Shown piece after piece: positions 30,520-42,271 of a stretch of DNA of 64,000 bases. The notes beneath the pieces were generated by a model. That model did no database searches and was not told where the DNA came from. It saw only the letters and a list, made by a program, of their open reading frames with translations. The stretch is taken from the NCBI RefSeq assembly GCF_026213295.1, contig NC_079422.1:310001-374000 (forward strand). The letters are read 5' to 3'. Made by a program: the position numbers and the translations under genes. How positions within the stretch are numbered: position 1 is the stretch's first letter; each line of letters starts with the position of its first letter. This DNA comes from Gadus chalcogrammus. Lineage: Eukaryota > Chordata > Actinopteri > Gadiformes > Gadidae.

Positions 30520-31030
30520 AGCGGAGCCCGATCAATGTACTCCTGCTGGACCCCAGTCAAAACGACCTAGGTCACCAGAACACATTAAGACTCAAAAAAG
30601 CCAAGGAAGTGTAAAACACAACAGCTTAATAAAAAACTAATTCCTCCTAGATCAAGCAAGGCAATGATCAAGGGAGAAAAAAAGTGAGTCTGTAAAGACT
30701 CCGGCTCTAATCCGTGCTTCATGGAACCCATGAAAAGGAAAAGAAAAACCAGAGCAAAACGGTTTCCATTAGGTCCGCTACTACCGGGGGCGGAGCCACA
30801 GAATCCGGCTCTCCAATAAGGGGACTCTCTCGGCCGTTTTTAGAAGAAAAAAAACGGCGGGAGTGCCACACTGGCAACAAAGGCACCTGACAATTGGCGA
30901 GCAAATAGAAAAACCTCCCTAGCCTGTTTTTCATTTGAAAAAAGGTGGGAGAGTGAGACTGGTAATCAAGTCGGACTCGCCAGCCGGCGAGAGGAAATCC
31001 AACCACGCCGCTTTAAAGAACATGTCTATA
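30520..31030 (-). other. DIRS 3' internal region, no domain seen
   Basis: Lies between the recombinase stop and the terminal palindrome. I see no conserved domain; probably internal complementary and untranslated sequence. Confidence 0.4.
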
Positions 31031-31033
31031 TTC

Positions 31034-32640
31034 TTAAGCCGTAAAAGGGGTCCCGGACTCTAGCACAGAGTTGCCGAGTGAGCCCCTGGACATGTCTAAC
31101 ATGTAAAAACGGACAAAGGGGCCGGGGGAAGACCAAGACGCAGCCGCGCAGATGTCTTCCACCGAAACGCCCTTGAGTAGAGCCGTTGAAGCGGCCACGC
31201 TCCGTGTGGAGCAGTGACGTGCAGTCAGGGTAGGCAAGGTAGGCACTGCCTACCCTGACAAAATTCAAACGTAAAAATGTTTATTAAATAATTTTATTAA
31301 TAAACTTGTATTTGTACCGAGTATTCTAGTGTTTTATATATGCAATATATACGTTATTCCAATTGTTTAGACGTTACGATGACAATTGTATCAGTTACGC
31401 AACATCAAATACAAAAAAACTGTAGAATAAGCAATGCCTTTGCTGTCCATTCATTGTGAACGGCAACGAAAAACTAATGTGGCGCATGCGCACTTCGATC
31501 CTGTATTCTTTAACATCTACGCCGAAAGGCACAACTCTGCTGTGCCTTTGTACGTAAATATGTTATGCCAGTAATCATCTACGCTACGTATCAAACATGG
31601 ACCAATCGAAATCGAGATATTACTGGACATTTGCGCAGCTGACGTCATTACATCTTTACATCTCAGTGCCTACCCACTTACTGACTTCACCGCACGTCAC
31701 TGGTGTGGAGTGAGCTTTAACGCCCAACGGTGGCGCCAAGCCCTGCCGAGAGTAGGCTAAGCAAACACCCTCACATACCCAGCGAGAAAACCGCTGCTTA
31801 GAGAGAGCGCGGCCCCTGCCAGCGTCGCTATAACACACAAACAACTGTTGTGTGGAGTGGAACGCGGCCGAGCGATTCACGTACATAGCCAACGCCCGAA
31901 CCGGGCACAGGAGATGCAACTCCGCCTCCGCCTCATCAGAATGAGGCGGGGGGTGAAAAGCCTTAAGCACAATATCCCTCGACCGAAAATAACTATTAAT
32001 GTTCTTCGGGAGGAACGCAGGATTAGGTCTGAGCAACGCGAAGGAGCTGTCCTCGTTTTAGCAACAAGCAACTCGGGCTGACAGACAGAGCGGTTAGCTC
32101 ACCGGCCCGCTTGGCAGAAACCAAGGCCAACAAGAGTGCCGTCTTAAATGACAAGGCATCCAAGGGGGCCTGAGAAAGAGGCTCGAAAGGATCCCTGGAC
32201 AATCCGCGCAACACGGTGGGGAGATCCCAGCGTGGTGTAAGCACGCGTGAAACAGGCCTAACCCGTCTAGCCCCACGCAAGAATCTCTTTACCAGTGGAT
32301 GGCTGAAGATCGGTCCACCATCACAGCCTGCATGGCCAGCCGAAAACGGCTGCCGCATAGACCTTGATAGTGGAGAAGGCCAAACCTTTTTCCAATAAGT
32401 TTTGCAGAAACGAAAGCACGCTTCCCACCTCACATTGAGATGGGACACCGTGGTTCCTCTCACACCAATTAGAGAAGGCGTACCACTTTGCCGCATAGAG
32501 GGAAGAAGTAGAAGGCGCAGGAGTGCTCTGAATAGTGTTGATAACCGTCTCAGGCAAACCTTTGCCCTGCAGAATCAACCCCTCAGGAGCCAAACCAACA
32601 TGGGTGGTGCACCGTCCCGTGGGCCTGTGAAAACGCATCC
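31034..32640 (-). pseudogene. DIRS tyrosine recombinase, broken
   Basis: N-terminal core-binding part: LYAAKWYAFSNWCERNHGVP and FLQNLLEKGLAFSTIKVYAA. After a frameshift near 32340 comes the catalytic part with the first Arg (LLLALVSAKRAGELTAL). A further frame change near 32030 gives PVRALAMYVNRS. The His-x2-Arg box (HSTR) is split by a 491-bp MITE at 31212-31702. The C-terminus after the MITE has SVEDICAAASWSSP and the catalytic Tyr in FVRFYMLDMS. The residue set is R...HxxR...Y as in DIRS recombinases. Confidence 0.8.
31212..31702. mobile_element. hAT MITE with perfect 8-bp target duplication
   Basis: Terminal inverted repeats CAGTGACGTGCAGTCAGGGT (left) and, from 31702 on the minus strand, CAGTGACGTGCGGTGAAGTC. 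Both flanks are GTGTGGAG (31204-31211 and 31703-31710). No coding capacity. Confidence 0.95.
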
Positions 32641-33135
32641 GGCCTGAACGGTACTGGCCACGGCGCTGACCGCGAGAGTGCGGCCAGCTCTGGAAACCAC
32701 AGAGCTGAACGGTTCTCCGGGGCCACTAATATCAGGGACAGACTCTCCTGTCTGACCCGTTCCAGAAGAGGAAGGATCAGCTGGAGCGGGGGAAACGCAT
32801 ACAAGAGAGCCCGCGATATGCAGGGCTCTCAGACTGAGGAGATACTGATGAGCCCAAAGCCAGAGCTCGACCGCCTTTCGGTGGAGAGCAGGGGAGCGTC
32901 TCCCCCCTGTCTCTTGATGTACGCCGCCGCCGACACGCTGTCTGTCCTGATCAGAACGTGGCGGCCGCGCACCAGGTGAAAGAAATGCAACAGCACGTTC
33001 CTCACAGCGTCGAGCTCCAACACATTTATGTGTGCTGTAGGGGGCGTCCGCCACTCGTCCCCGACCGAGTGAGAGAAGCACCTTCCTCCCCAACCCGTCA
33101 ATGAGGCGTCCGTGAAGACCAGAGTTCCAACGCCG
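32641..33135 (-). pseudogene. DIRS RNase H region and downstream linker
   Basis: RNase H motifs: LVFTDASLTGWGG (first Asp), INVLELDAVRNVLLHF (Glu), VLIRTDSVSAAAYI (third Asp). A later reading YAFPPLQLILPLLERVRQES links to the recombinase part. Frames change along the segment, so it is not one open frame. Confidence 0.75.
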
Positions 33136-33535
33136 TCTCCACACACTTTGAGAAGGTGCGCGGAGGCAGGGAATAGCCAAACGGCAGACACTGGTACTCG
33201 TATGCCATCCCCATAAAGGCAAAGCGGAGAAACTTCCTGTGCGCCTGCCGAACAGGAACGTGGAAGTAAGCATCCTTGAGATCCAGGGATGTGAACCAAT
33301 CGCCCTCTCTCACACACCGGAACAACGCTCCGACAGTGAGCATTCTGAACTTCCTCGTGGCAACGAATCGGTTGAACACGCGAAGATCCAGAATAGGTCT
33401 CTTTTCCCCTGACTTCTTGGAAACCAGGAAGTAGCGGGAATAAAACCCTAGGTGAGACTCGTGGGGGGGAACGACAGTGATGGCCCCCTTTACCAAGAGA
33501 CGTGCCACCTCTGCTGCCAGAGCTGTGCGAGGCAC
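33120..33535 (-). pseudogene. DIRS reverse transcriptase, catalytic half deleted
   Basis: Reads EVARLLVKGAITVVPPHESH, SRYFLVSKKSGEKRPILDLR, DWFTSLDLKDAYFHVPV (first Asp) and YEYQCLPFGYSL, then joins directly to the RNase H start after FSKCVETALE. The YLDD motif and about 500 bases present in the other DIRS copy (around 62735-63260) are deleted. Confidence 0.85.
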
Positions 33536-33650
33536 AAACGAACACCCTGTCCGTTAGGCCGACAATCTGCTTCTGGAGGCGGTCGGGGGGCAGCGGCTTT
33601 TCGTTAGGGCGCCATCCGGCGCCCGGACAGAGAAGCGCTGCCAGGGGAGG

Positions 33651-34412
33651 CTACAGGCGAGGGGGATCCCTCGCCTGAGTATTGGCCCACCCTTCCACGT
33701 TGGTGAAATCCGTGTAGGACTTCACCGGGGCCTTCAGGGTAGAAGGGTCCCCACCGGCAGCACTAAAAAAGTGCTGCACAAGTGGGAACAAGGGGCACTG
33801 GGTAACCCGTCGGGAAGACGATGGGGTGCGAAAGCACTCGCCCTGCATATCGTCCGATATGGGGGCGAGAGGCGGGGCCGGCATAGGAATTCCTATGATG
33901 GCCGCCGCCTCACCCATGATCTCCCCGAAGAGATCGGCCATCCGGCTCGGTCTCTCTCGTTCCACGGCAGTGGCGGTTGAAACCCGGGAGCGGGAAACTC
34001 CGGACGCCGAGTCGTCGTCCATGGAAACAGCGTCGTCGTCGGCGTCCATGACGCCATCGTGGTAGTCAGGGCTGGCCCTGAACAGGTCAATGGCGTCAGC
34101 CAGGTCCACCGCAGGGGAGAAGTAGAGATGCCTGGAGAGGATCCCCTCTTCAGGCAGATCCCGGCAGGAGACACAGGAGACGGAGGGCGCCATAGCAGCC
34201 GCGGCGTGGTCGGCGCCGAGGCATCGAAAACACGCCATGTGCCAGTCACCCGGTGCCAGGGAGGCGGGACAGGAGGCGCAAAGGAGTCCTGAGAAGGACC
34301 TAGCCCCAGGAGCGCTCTCAGGTGGCCCTGAAAAGGGCAGTTTGTCCGAGGCCTCTCCCGAGCCGCTGCCACCGGCTTGGGAGATTCGTTGTTCTGTAGA
34401 TGTAGAAGTCAT
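33651..34412 (-). CDS. DIRS gag (N-terminal part)
   Basis: 253 codons from the ATG at 34412. Ser/Gly-rich start, then two cysteine clusters (LLCASCPASLAPGDWHMACF and SVSCVSCRDLPEEGI) that look like a small zinc-binding module. An acidic stretch (VMDADDDAVSMDDD), RPSRMADLFGEIMGEAA and an ending in FTNVEGWANTQARDPPRL follow. Downstream about 830 bases present in the second DIRS copy are missing. The start codon sits two bases before a hAT MITE target duplication. Confidence 0.65.
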   Translation of the reverse strand: MTSTSTEQRISQAGGSGSGEASDKLPFSGPPESAPGARSFSGLLCASCPASLAPGDWHMACFRCLGADHAAAAMAPSVSCVSCRDLPEEGILSRHLYFSPAVDLADAIDLFRASPDYHDGVMDADDDAVSMDDDSASGVSRSRVSTATAVERERPSRMADLFGEIMGEAAAIIGIPMPAPPLAPISDDMQGECFRTPSSSRRVTQCPLFPLVQHFFSAAGGDPSTLKAPVKSYTDFTNVEGWANTQARDPPRL

Positions 34413-34421
34413 CTTCTAGGT

Positions 34422-35050
34422 CAGGGATGGGCAACTTTCATGATAAAGAGGGCCACATTTTTCATCATAACCATCGGGGGGCCACATGACTGCACACCTC
34501 AACTAAACGTGAGCTGAGAGAAGCTACACAATTTTGAATTTGGTAGATATGATTTCCTGTATTCTGGTGCATTTTGGGGATGGCCACTACCTAAATAATC
34601 ATCCAGAATCATAACCTATGTACGGTATGTTAATTGAACCAACATACATTAATTTCATGTTTTCCATGCTCAAACAGCCACATGAATGGTCAGTATTTTT
34701 ATCAGTGCAAAGGGCTCACATACATCATCATTCAATGAAGTCAAAAACTGAAAAACAGTGGCCCAACATTAAGTGCAACAACTCAATGAACTCAAACCCA
34801 ACAAGCAGTTGTAGTAGTTGTAGTGGCGACTTAAGTGGATATCTTTAATGACTGATATCGCTTCTAAGCAAACTAGACGCATGGGTTTGCCTTCGAATTC
34901 TATGAATTCTTCTCATCTTTCTTGACCGAGTTTTCTCTAACTCGATCAATTTTTATTATTCTTTTTTTTATTTTTTTTTATTATGTGCGGGCCTGACTGA
35001 GTGAGGATGCGGGCCGCACTGAGTGAGGAGTGGCCAGTTGCCCATCCCTG
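34422..35050. mobile_element. hAT MITE with perfect 8-bp target duplication
   Basis: Ends CAGGGATGGGCAACTTTCAT (left) and, on the minus strand from 35050, CAGGGATGGGCAACTGGCCA. Target duplication TTCTAGGT at 34414-34421 and 35051-35058. It lies just upstream of the DIRS gag start. No coding content. Confidence 0.95.
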
Positions 35051-35286
35051 TTCTAGGTAGTTTCTCAATCGCTGACAAGTACAAGTGCTGAAAGAAAAGG
35101 GAGGATGAGCGACGGTATACACCGCGCTATATACACGATACCGTGGGAATTGTGGGCGGTGCCCACGCTGATAGGTGCATAGTTTGAATTTTCACGGGAC
35201 AAGCCCATAAGGCGAAGCCTAGACGGCGTAGCCTACATGAAATAGAACTGATTTAGAGTGAAGGCGTCTTGACCGTGAGGTTGCTA

Positions 35287-35424
35287 TGGATACCGAGAAG
35301 CCGAAACGAGACACTGACATTGAGAGAACTGAACTACAGAGACAGAAGTTTAATTTGATTGCGGAGGGGAAAATGCGGGGTACTTTGCTTTTACAAGCAT
35401 TTCTCTTTGTGCGCGCCTAAGACG
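35287..35424 (+). pseudogene. Gypsy-like gag, 5' fragment
   Basis: Reads MDTEKPKRDTDIERTELQRQ then KFNLIAEGKM, a charged coil like that at the N-terminus of SCAN-type gypsy gag proteins. It stops at the LINE 3' tail. Confidence 0.4.
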
Positions 35425-35621
35425 CATATAATAATAATAATACATTTAATTTAGAGGCGCCTTTCAAGACACCCAAGGTCACCTTACAGAGCATATAGTC
35501 AGCATAAATCGTTTAAAAAAACAAGACATTGTGGAAAAAATAAATAAACATAAAAAATAAAAAATAAATAAAACAAAAACAAGACAAAACAAAACAAACA
35601 AACAATCAAAACAGTGATCAG

Positions 35622-37790
35622 TTAGACGTTGTGTGCGAGTTTGAACAGGTGAGTTTTGAGTTGTGACTTGAAGGTTGTAATGGTGTCTGACTGTTTTATG
35701 TGTGGGGGGAGGGAGTTCCAGAGCCTGGGTGCTGAACAGCTGAATGACCGGGCACCCATTGTAGTGAGTCGTGATGTGGGGATACATAGTAGTCCAGCAG
35801 AGGTTGAGCGGAGGGAGCGGGAGAGAGTGTATTCTTGGAGGAGGTCGCAGAGGTAACTGGGGGCTAGGTTGTGGAGAGCTTTGTAGGTGAGGAGTAGGGT
35901 TTTGTATTGGATGCGGTAGTGTACTGGTAGCCAGTGAAGTTGGATGAGGACAGGGGTGATGTGGTCAGATGATTTGGTGCGGGTGATGATCCGGGCGGCT
36001 GAGTTCTGAATGATCTGCAGTCTGTTGATGAGTATGGTGGGGAGTCTGGTGAGGAGGGCGTTGCAGTAGTCTATGCGTGATGTGACAAATGAGTGAACTA
36101 GGATTTCAGTGCTGGATTGGGTCAGTGATGGGCGGAGTCTGGCGATGTTGCGGAGGTGGAAGAATGCAGTCCGGGTGATGTTGTGAATATGGGGTGCGAA
36201 TGAGAGGGTGTTGTCCAAGATGACGCCGAGGCTCTTGACTTTGGAGGAGAAGGGTACTGGGAATCCATCGATGATTATGAGTGGAGCTGGGGTGTGTTGT
36301 GATTTAGTGAGGGTGGATTTGGATCCGATGAGCAGGGCCTCGGTCTTGTTTCCATTGAGTTTCAGGAAGTTCCTGCTCAACCAGCTCCGGATCTCTTCCA
36401 GGCACGTGATGAGGGAGGTGGGGGGGATGGCAGCGGTGGGTTTGGTGGAGATGTAGACCTGTGTGTCGTCAGCGTAGCAGTGAAAATGGACCCCATGGTG
36501 ACGGAGGAGTGTGCCCAGCGGGAGGTGGTAAGTGGTGAACAGGAGTGGACCCAAGACTGACCCCTGGGGGACACCCAGTGAGACACCTGAACACCCAGAC
36601 TTGTGGTTGCTTAGTTGAACAAATTGTTGATGGCCGGTGAGGTAGGATGTAAACCAGGAGAGTGCAGCACCAGTGATCCCAATGCCAGCCAGGCGGTCCA
36701 GGAGCAGAGGGTGGGAGATGGTGTCGAATGCTGCGCTGAGATCGAGGAGGATGAGAATGGTGAGTAATCCAGAGTCGGCTGCAAGGAGGAGGTCGATGGT
36801 GATTTTGACTAGTGCTGTTTCAGTGCTGTGTTTTGGACGGAAGCCAGATTGGAACGGTTCGTGGAGATTGTTTGTGTCAAGGTGGGACTGTAGTTGTGCG
36901 GCAACCACCCTTTCAAGTGTTTTGGAGATGAAAGGGAGATTGGAGATGGGCCGGTAATGGTTAAGGTCAGTTGGGTCAGCACCAGGTTTTTTCAGGATGG
37001 GAGTGATGGCAGCCAGCTTGAGAGTGGGGAGTACAGTACCAGTAGTGAGGGAGGAGTTAATTATGTTGGTGATCATGGGGGAGATGGACGGAAGACATGC
37101 TTTGACAAGGGAGGTGGGAAGAGGATCGAGCTGACAGGTGGTGGTTTTGGCTTTGCGGATGAGTTCTGAAACGGTCTGTTCTGTTACTGGGGTGAAGTCA
37201 GAGAGGGAGCTGATGAGAGGTTGGCCAGAGGTGATCATCCAGGGTGGGTCATCAGAGGGGGTGCGAGATGAGGCCAGTTGTTGGTGAATGGTGTTGATTT
37301 TAGAGCTGAAGAAGTCCAGGAACGCAGTGCATTGGGTGGTGGAAATGTCTGGAGGGAGGGATTTAGGAGGCTGAAGTAAGTGGCTGACTGTTGAGAAGAG
37401 GACTCTGCTGTTGCCTGTACCAGTGTTGATGAGGTTGGAGTAGTATGAGGTTTTGGCAGTGGTGAGGGCATTCTTGTAGTGATGGAGGTGGTCTGAATAC
37501 ATTTGGCGGTGTACAGTGAGTTGAGTCTTATTGTAGAGTCGCTCCAGTCGACGACCAGTGGCTTTGAGCTGGCGCAGATGAGGAGTGAACCAGGGAGCAG
37601 TGTGGGTGAATGAGACTGAGCGGGTTTTCAGGGGGGCCAGGGTGGTGAGGGAGGAGGAGAGGCAGTTATTGTAGTGAGTCACCAGGTCAGTCAGGGAGGA
37701 AGCTGGGGGAGGGTTGGGGTAGGAGCTGATCATGGTGGAGAGGTCTGTGGTGTTGATAAGTTTGATGTTTCTGAAGGAGATTGTTTCCGT
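35622..37790 (-). pseudogene. LINE reverse transcriptase
   Basis: Over 700 codons are open in one frame, ending at 35622. RT motifs: [78 protein letters not shown] (first Asp), GVPQGSVLGPLLF, FHCYADDTQVYI (catalytic Asp pair), NGNKTEALLIG, VKSLGVILDNTLSF. The C-terminus has HWLPVHYRIQYKTLLLTYKA, typical of CR1/L2/Rex-type elements. It is separated from the endonuclease by one frameshift near 37780. Otherwise intact. Confidence 0.9.
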
Positions 37791-38900
37791 TGTTCCTTGG
37801 TTTTGTGTTGTTGGGTATGAATGTCAAAAAGTACAGCTTTGTGGTCGGAGATGGGGAAATCAATGACATCAAGGTTAGTGGGAGTGATGTCAGTGCAGCA
37901 GATTAAATCCAGAATGTGACCTTTGTTATGGGTTGGGAGGTTGACATGTTGTTTGATGCCAAGACAGTCCAGAATTGATGTGAAGTCATTAGCAAAAGTA
38001 CAGGATGGGTTGTCAATGTGGATGTTGAAATCACCAAGGAGGATAACAGTGGGGGACATTGCACATACAGATGTAAGTAGTGAGAATTCATTGAGGAAAA
38101 CGGCAGAGGGTTTTGGTGGTCTGTAAATGGTGACAATGATAGTGGGTTTGGGGCCTGAGAGTTTTGCAGCTAGACATTCAAAGGAGGAGTGAATGGGGAC
38201 TGTGACAGTGGTGACTTTGATGTTAACACGATGGAGGAGAGCGAGGCCACCCCCCCTCCCATTAACCCAGGGTTTACTAATAAAAGAAAAACCTGGTGGG
38301 ACAGCCTCATTTAGATGGGAGAAGTCATTTGGTTGTTGCCAGGTCTCAGTGAGGCAGAGAATGTCTAGGCTCTGGTCAACAATAAAGTCATTTATCAAAA
38401 GGGCTGAGGGATTACTGAGGGATCTGGTGTTCAGCAGACAGAGTTTCAGACAGGTGAGTAGAGTGTAGCAGGTTGCTTTGAGCAGAGGGGACAGTACACT
38501 GTGATTGACGGGACTGACCGTACGGGCTGTGCGAGGAGGGGGGCGGGGCCCAGTGGACCAGAAGGAGCGGATGTTTTTGTTGCTGGTGTGAGTGTACTGA
38601 AAATTCCGTCCAGAGGCTGGGTGGATGTATTTTGGTCGTTTGAGAATGTCGTGGTGGGATGCAAGCTGAGGTGGGGGGGTCCTTGAGAAGATCCGTAGAC
38701 GTAACATCTCCGTTACCGAGTAACGGAGCGGCAGAGATGCGCTCGTTACGTGAGAGTCAAACATCCAGAGGAATCTGGATCCAGAGGAACAGGTTAAAAA
38801 TCCACAGGTTGTGAAGTCGGAAGAAGCCAGCGGTAGATCCAGGCGATTATGGTGAAGCCACAGAGCCAGCACAGCGGAGGCAGAGGAGTGGAGCAAGACG
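37730..38900 (-). pseudogene. LINE apurinic-type endonuclease domain
   Basis: APE motifs: LNTRSLSNPSALLINDFIV, DILCLTETW (Glu), GGGLALLHR, TIIVTIYRPPK, VILLGDFNIHID (Asp/Asn), HNKGHILDLICC and FPISDHKAVLFDI (Asp/His). The frame runs on to TSPP and stops at 37730 because of a frameshift. In the neighbouring frame the protein continues into the RT. The true start codon is unclear. Confidence 0.88.
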
Positions 38901-39188
38901 GTTGTAGCTACGCTGGAGACGGGGAAGCCAGTTGGACGGCGCCGGGGGTTAGCAGCAGTCTAACCGGCCAGCAGGTGTCATCCACCAACAGCTGCACGAC
39001 TCCACGCACAATACACAAAACAAAACACGCAGACGTTTAACGTTCAGAAATAAATAAAGAAAACTGACGCAGTTACTTAACTTAACTTTGTAGTCCGATC
39101 CGAGGTCCAGAAGGGTTTCAGACAGAAGGTGTTGAAAGTAAGCAAAATAATACTGATAAAAAGTTAAAAGACTAGTAAGAAAAAGAAA

Positions 39189-39346
39189 ATATGTGGCGTT
39201 GTCAGCGGTTGAGCGTAGGTGCTACAAGTCGGTGAAGACAGCGGTACTGCGGGCTTACGAACAAGTGCCAGAGTTTTACAGGCAGCATTTTAGAAATTGG
39301 AGGAAAGGTGACCGGCAAAACGTACTCTGAAGTGGCCAAAGACACT
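39189..39346 (+). pseudogene. Gypsy-like gag capsid (SCAN-like) fragment
   Basis: Reads VKTAVLRAYEQVPEFYRQHF then RNWRKGDRQNVL, an unmistakable SCAN/Gmr1-type gag capsid helix pair. A one-base frame change follows (EVAKDT) and the Harbinger terminus begins at 39347. The capsid reading resumes at 58024. Confidence 0.75.
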
Positions 39347-39674
39347 AGTCCTTTTTCCATCAAAAAGATAATGCGCTTTAAAATGATGCGCATCAAAAGT
39401 TAGTGCGACATATGTGATGGAAAAAGGGTTATATCGCTCTGACGCCGATTTTGTCGCACTAAGTAAATTCGCTCTGCAGAGGTGGTTTTGGGAAAGTTCT
39501 AGCGACATAAAAGTAATGGAAAACGGCTGTAGCGATATAGAATGTTGCGCATGCGCATTGACAACGAGAGTTTGAACGTTGTTGAGCCGCCTCTTTGCTG
39601 TCTTCTGGCTCGCGATCATCTCAGCTCCCTTCACAAGACGGCTTTCAGCTCCCTTCACAAGACGGCTTTCTATC

Positions 39675-42251
39675 ATGGCTGAGGATAAACGGCGGAACTG
39701 GAGTCGGGGGCAGACTGAAATGTTTCTGAAGGCGTTGGAGGAGATGGATGTGGTTTCTGCCCTCGATGGGAAAAGGCAGAGGAATGCCACCATCTTTCAG
39801 CGCCTGTCAGAGGTGCTCGCAATTAGAGGGGTACACAAAAATAGAGATGCACTTAGAAATAAGTGGAAGTCATTGAAGGCTAGGTACCTGGCGGAGAAGA
39901 GGGACAGCGGGAGGAGTGGAGCTGGGGGGGGAAAGAAATTTGAGTTTTGGGAGGAGATGGACTCTATTTTGGGCAGTCGGCCTGTGGTCACCGCCATCAC
40001 CACCACCATTGACAGCAGCGCTGGTAAGTTAAGTTTGTTGCTATTCGTGTGTGTGTTTGTGTGTTGCCACTAACTGGAGTGTTGTATTGACTGAAGTAAT
40101 GATTTGGTTTACCTAAGGAAATGATTGACTAACATGGCTAGGTCAGCTGTCAAATAAGCGGTGATGTAAGCTATTAAATTCATTTACATGTGTCAGAGTT
40201 TAAGTGACTTGGTTCACCCCAGGAAAATGATTGACCAACATGGCTAAGTAGCTGTTAAGCGGTAATGTAATGTAGGCCCGGCTGAGTGAGTTGTAGTTGA
40301 TCGCGAGAAATCTTGTCACTCATGTGTTGTGTGTAGCCTACTTCTAACGTTGAGTAAAACTACATTACAACATTCAACTTCGAACATCTTAAATACGCAC
40401 AATGAATTGCCGATCGGGTGAAGCAGTGTGTAGACGTGTACGTTACAATAGTAGCTATCAGGCATTATGAAAAAAATAATATTATGGGCGTCTTTGTATC
40501 TGCCATGCACGGTATGGTGGTTGCTAAGTTGTAACTAAGGACTCGAAAGGGCGGGAGAAGCTAGACTAGGGTGAGTGGATAGGCTACTATCATGGCGGAA
40601 GCTTAAAAAGCTAAAACGTATCATTTTCATTCAAAGTGGGAGGAGGATTACTTTTTCGTTTATTCAAATTCAAAGTCTATGTCTGATCTGCGATGCAAAC
40701 GTGGCCAAAGAAAGGGAATTTAGAGCTGCATTTCAAGACAGTCCACAGGAGCTACACAAACCTCCCAGCTAAATCACCTCAGTGCCCGAAAAATTAAAGG
40801 AATTTAAAAGTCAGCTAGCGGCACAATAGTCAATAGTTTTACGAGGCCCAACACCAAGAGTAAGGCTGCAACCATAGCATCTGATCGTGTCAGTCATGTT
40901 CTTGCAAAAGGGAAGAAATATTTCAAGGATGGTGAGATTGTGAAAGAAGCGTTATTTACTAGCATTATTTGGGTTGTTTGTTGGGTTGTTACAAGCCAGT
41001 CCTATGCCTACTGTATATGCACAATACATTGTGGCTATACACAACGGCTTTCAATAAGGCTTGGTAGATCTTGATGATACACTATCAACTTAGAAAGTAG
41101 ATTTTGTCTCAAAAAAGGTTCCCTTTGATGGCACACCTGATGTAGGCTATTATATTCAATTTCAGTGAAATGTGTCTCGTGTTGCTGTGGTAGTGTTGAG
41201 TGAATATGTGAATATGGTGTTCAAACAAGTATGAAAATGAACGGGAAAATGTTAAGATTAACTGAATCTTAATATCTTTCACAGTCTCCCCAGATGAAGA
41301 CCTCGACCACGACCTCGACCTCTCTGACGGAGTGGAGGACAATGATGATGGTAAGTCGATTAAATCTGCCATGCATCTACGATTTCTACACAGTCTTATT
41401 TAACACATTTACAGTAGGCCTAGAAAAAGGCCCGGTAAATTACATTGGCCAGGGGGTTGGTCGGTACCATCCGAGGACAGCGATTAAGGCATAAAGTGAT
41501 CTACTGTAATATCTGCACTTTATCTACTTTATCTACCCCCCTTCTCTCTCATTTATGCACAGGAAAAGCCTGACAACTGACACAATTTCATTTCATTTAT
41601 TACAACCCAGTAACTATATGCATGTGACAAATAAACTTGTTTGTGTCCTTGGTACCGTATAACCAAATTTGGGGGTCTGGCTCAAGGACAAATTGTACTG
41701 GTTTTGATTTTTTTTTCTGAAATAATACTAATTATTTTGAACTCATTTGAGGGAGTTAAATGAATTCCACTGCAATTCTACATTGTTGAAATGTCGGATC
41801 TTATCTTTCTTAGACTGTTTATATCCCTCTTTTTTTTTTTCATTTTAAAGATTCTACAACTGTTGAGGAGGATGTCCCTCAAATGGACACACAAGAGACC
41901 CCAGTCACCCCAGCTGCAGTGGGAGGGAGTGGTCTTTTTAGGAGACCACTAAAGCGGAAGGTGACTCCCTCACAGCAGATCCACAACAAGCTGTCTGAGT
42001 TGCTAAAGAGGCACGAAAGACAGGACACGAGCGATAGAGAGATGCTCCAGTCGCTCGTGTCCTCAGTCAACCGACTGGTTGTTTGTATGGAAACCGATCA
42101 GAGAGCAGCCTCAAGGATGCCAGCACCATTGCCTTATTCCCATCCAGGTCCCAGCACCTACCACCAGTCAGTTCTCTACATGCAGCAGCAGCAGCAGAGC
42201 TATCCCTCCAACTCCCTCTCACCTGATGAGCCACACTACACACAGCTGTAG
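39675..42251 (+). CDS. Harbinger Myb/SANT-like DNA-binding protein (3 exons, intact)
   Basis: Exons 39675-40023, 41285-41350 and 41851-42251 join in phase (349+66+401 = 816 nt, 271 residues plus stop). Donors GTAAGT/GTAAGT and acceptors CAG/AAG are canonical. The N-terminal ~95 residues form a trihelix/Myb-like domain (RRNWSRGQTEMFLKALEEMD, RNATIFQRLSEVLAIRGV, NKWKSLKARYLAEKR, FEFWEEMDSILGSRP). The middle is acidic (EDLDHDLDLSDGVEDNDD). The C-terminus has a helix (SELLKRHERQDTSDREMLQS) and a Gln run before PHYTQL. In Harbinger elements this protein binds the transposon ends and helps the transposase into the nucleus. No stop or frameshift is seen, unlike the transposase. Confidence 0.85.
40591..40960 (+). 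pseudogene. hAT-like (GTF2IRD2/ZBED-type) BED-region fragment in Harbinger intron 1
   Basis: Plus-strand pieces KTYHFHSKWEEDYFFVYS, SLICDANVAKE and, after frame changes and stops, FTRPNTKSKAATIASDRVSH VLAKGKKYFKDGEIVKEA match the N-terminal part of GTF2IRD2-like hAT proteins. No ends defined. Confidence 0.6.
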
Positions 42252-42271
42252 TTTAATTTTTTTTTATAAAT

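Larger units (their letters stand above)
30190..35248 (-). mobile_element. DIRS-type retrotransposon copy 1
   Basis: Inverted terminal repeats are present. 35105-35248 read on the minus strand matches 30225-30370 on the plus strand over 'taggc(t)acgccgtctaggct', 'caaactatgcacctatcagc' and 'cggtatcgtgtatatagcgc'. Inside, in minus-strand order, lie gag, partial RT, RNase H and tyrosine recombinase. No target duplication is expected for DIRS elements. The copy has large deletions and two hAT MITE insertions. Confidence 0.85.
35425..39188 (-). mobile_element. CR1/L2-type LINE
   Basis: The 3' end carries a (TTA)n tail at about 35430-35450 (read on the minus strand: ...ATTATTATTATTATATG) preceded by 'gaaaggcgcctctaaatta'. 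Endonuclease and RT follow upstream on the minus strand. The 5' limit (about 39188) is where gypsy gag sequence resumes. Confidence 0.8.
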
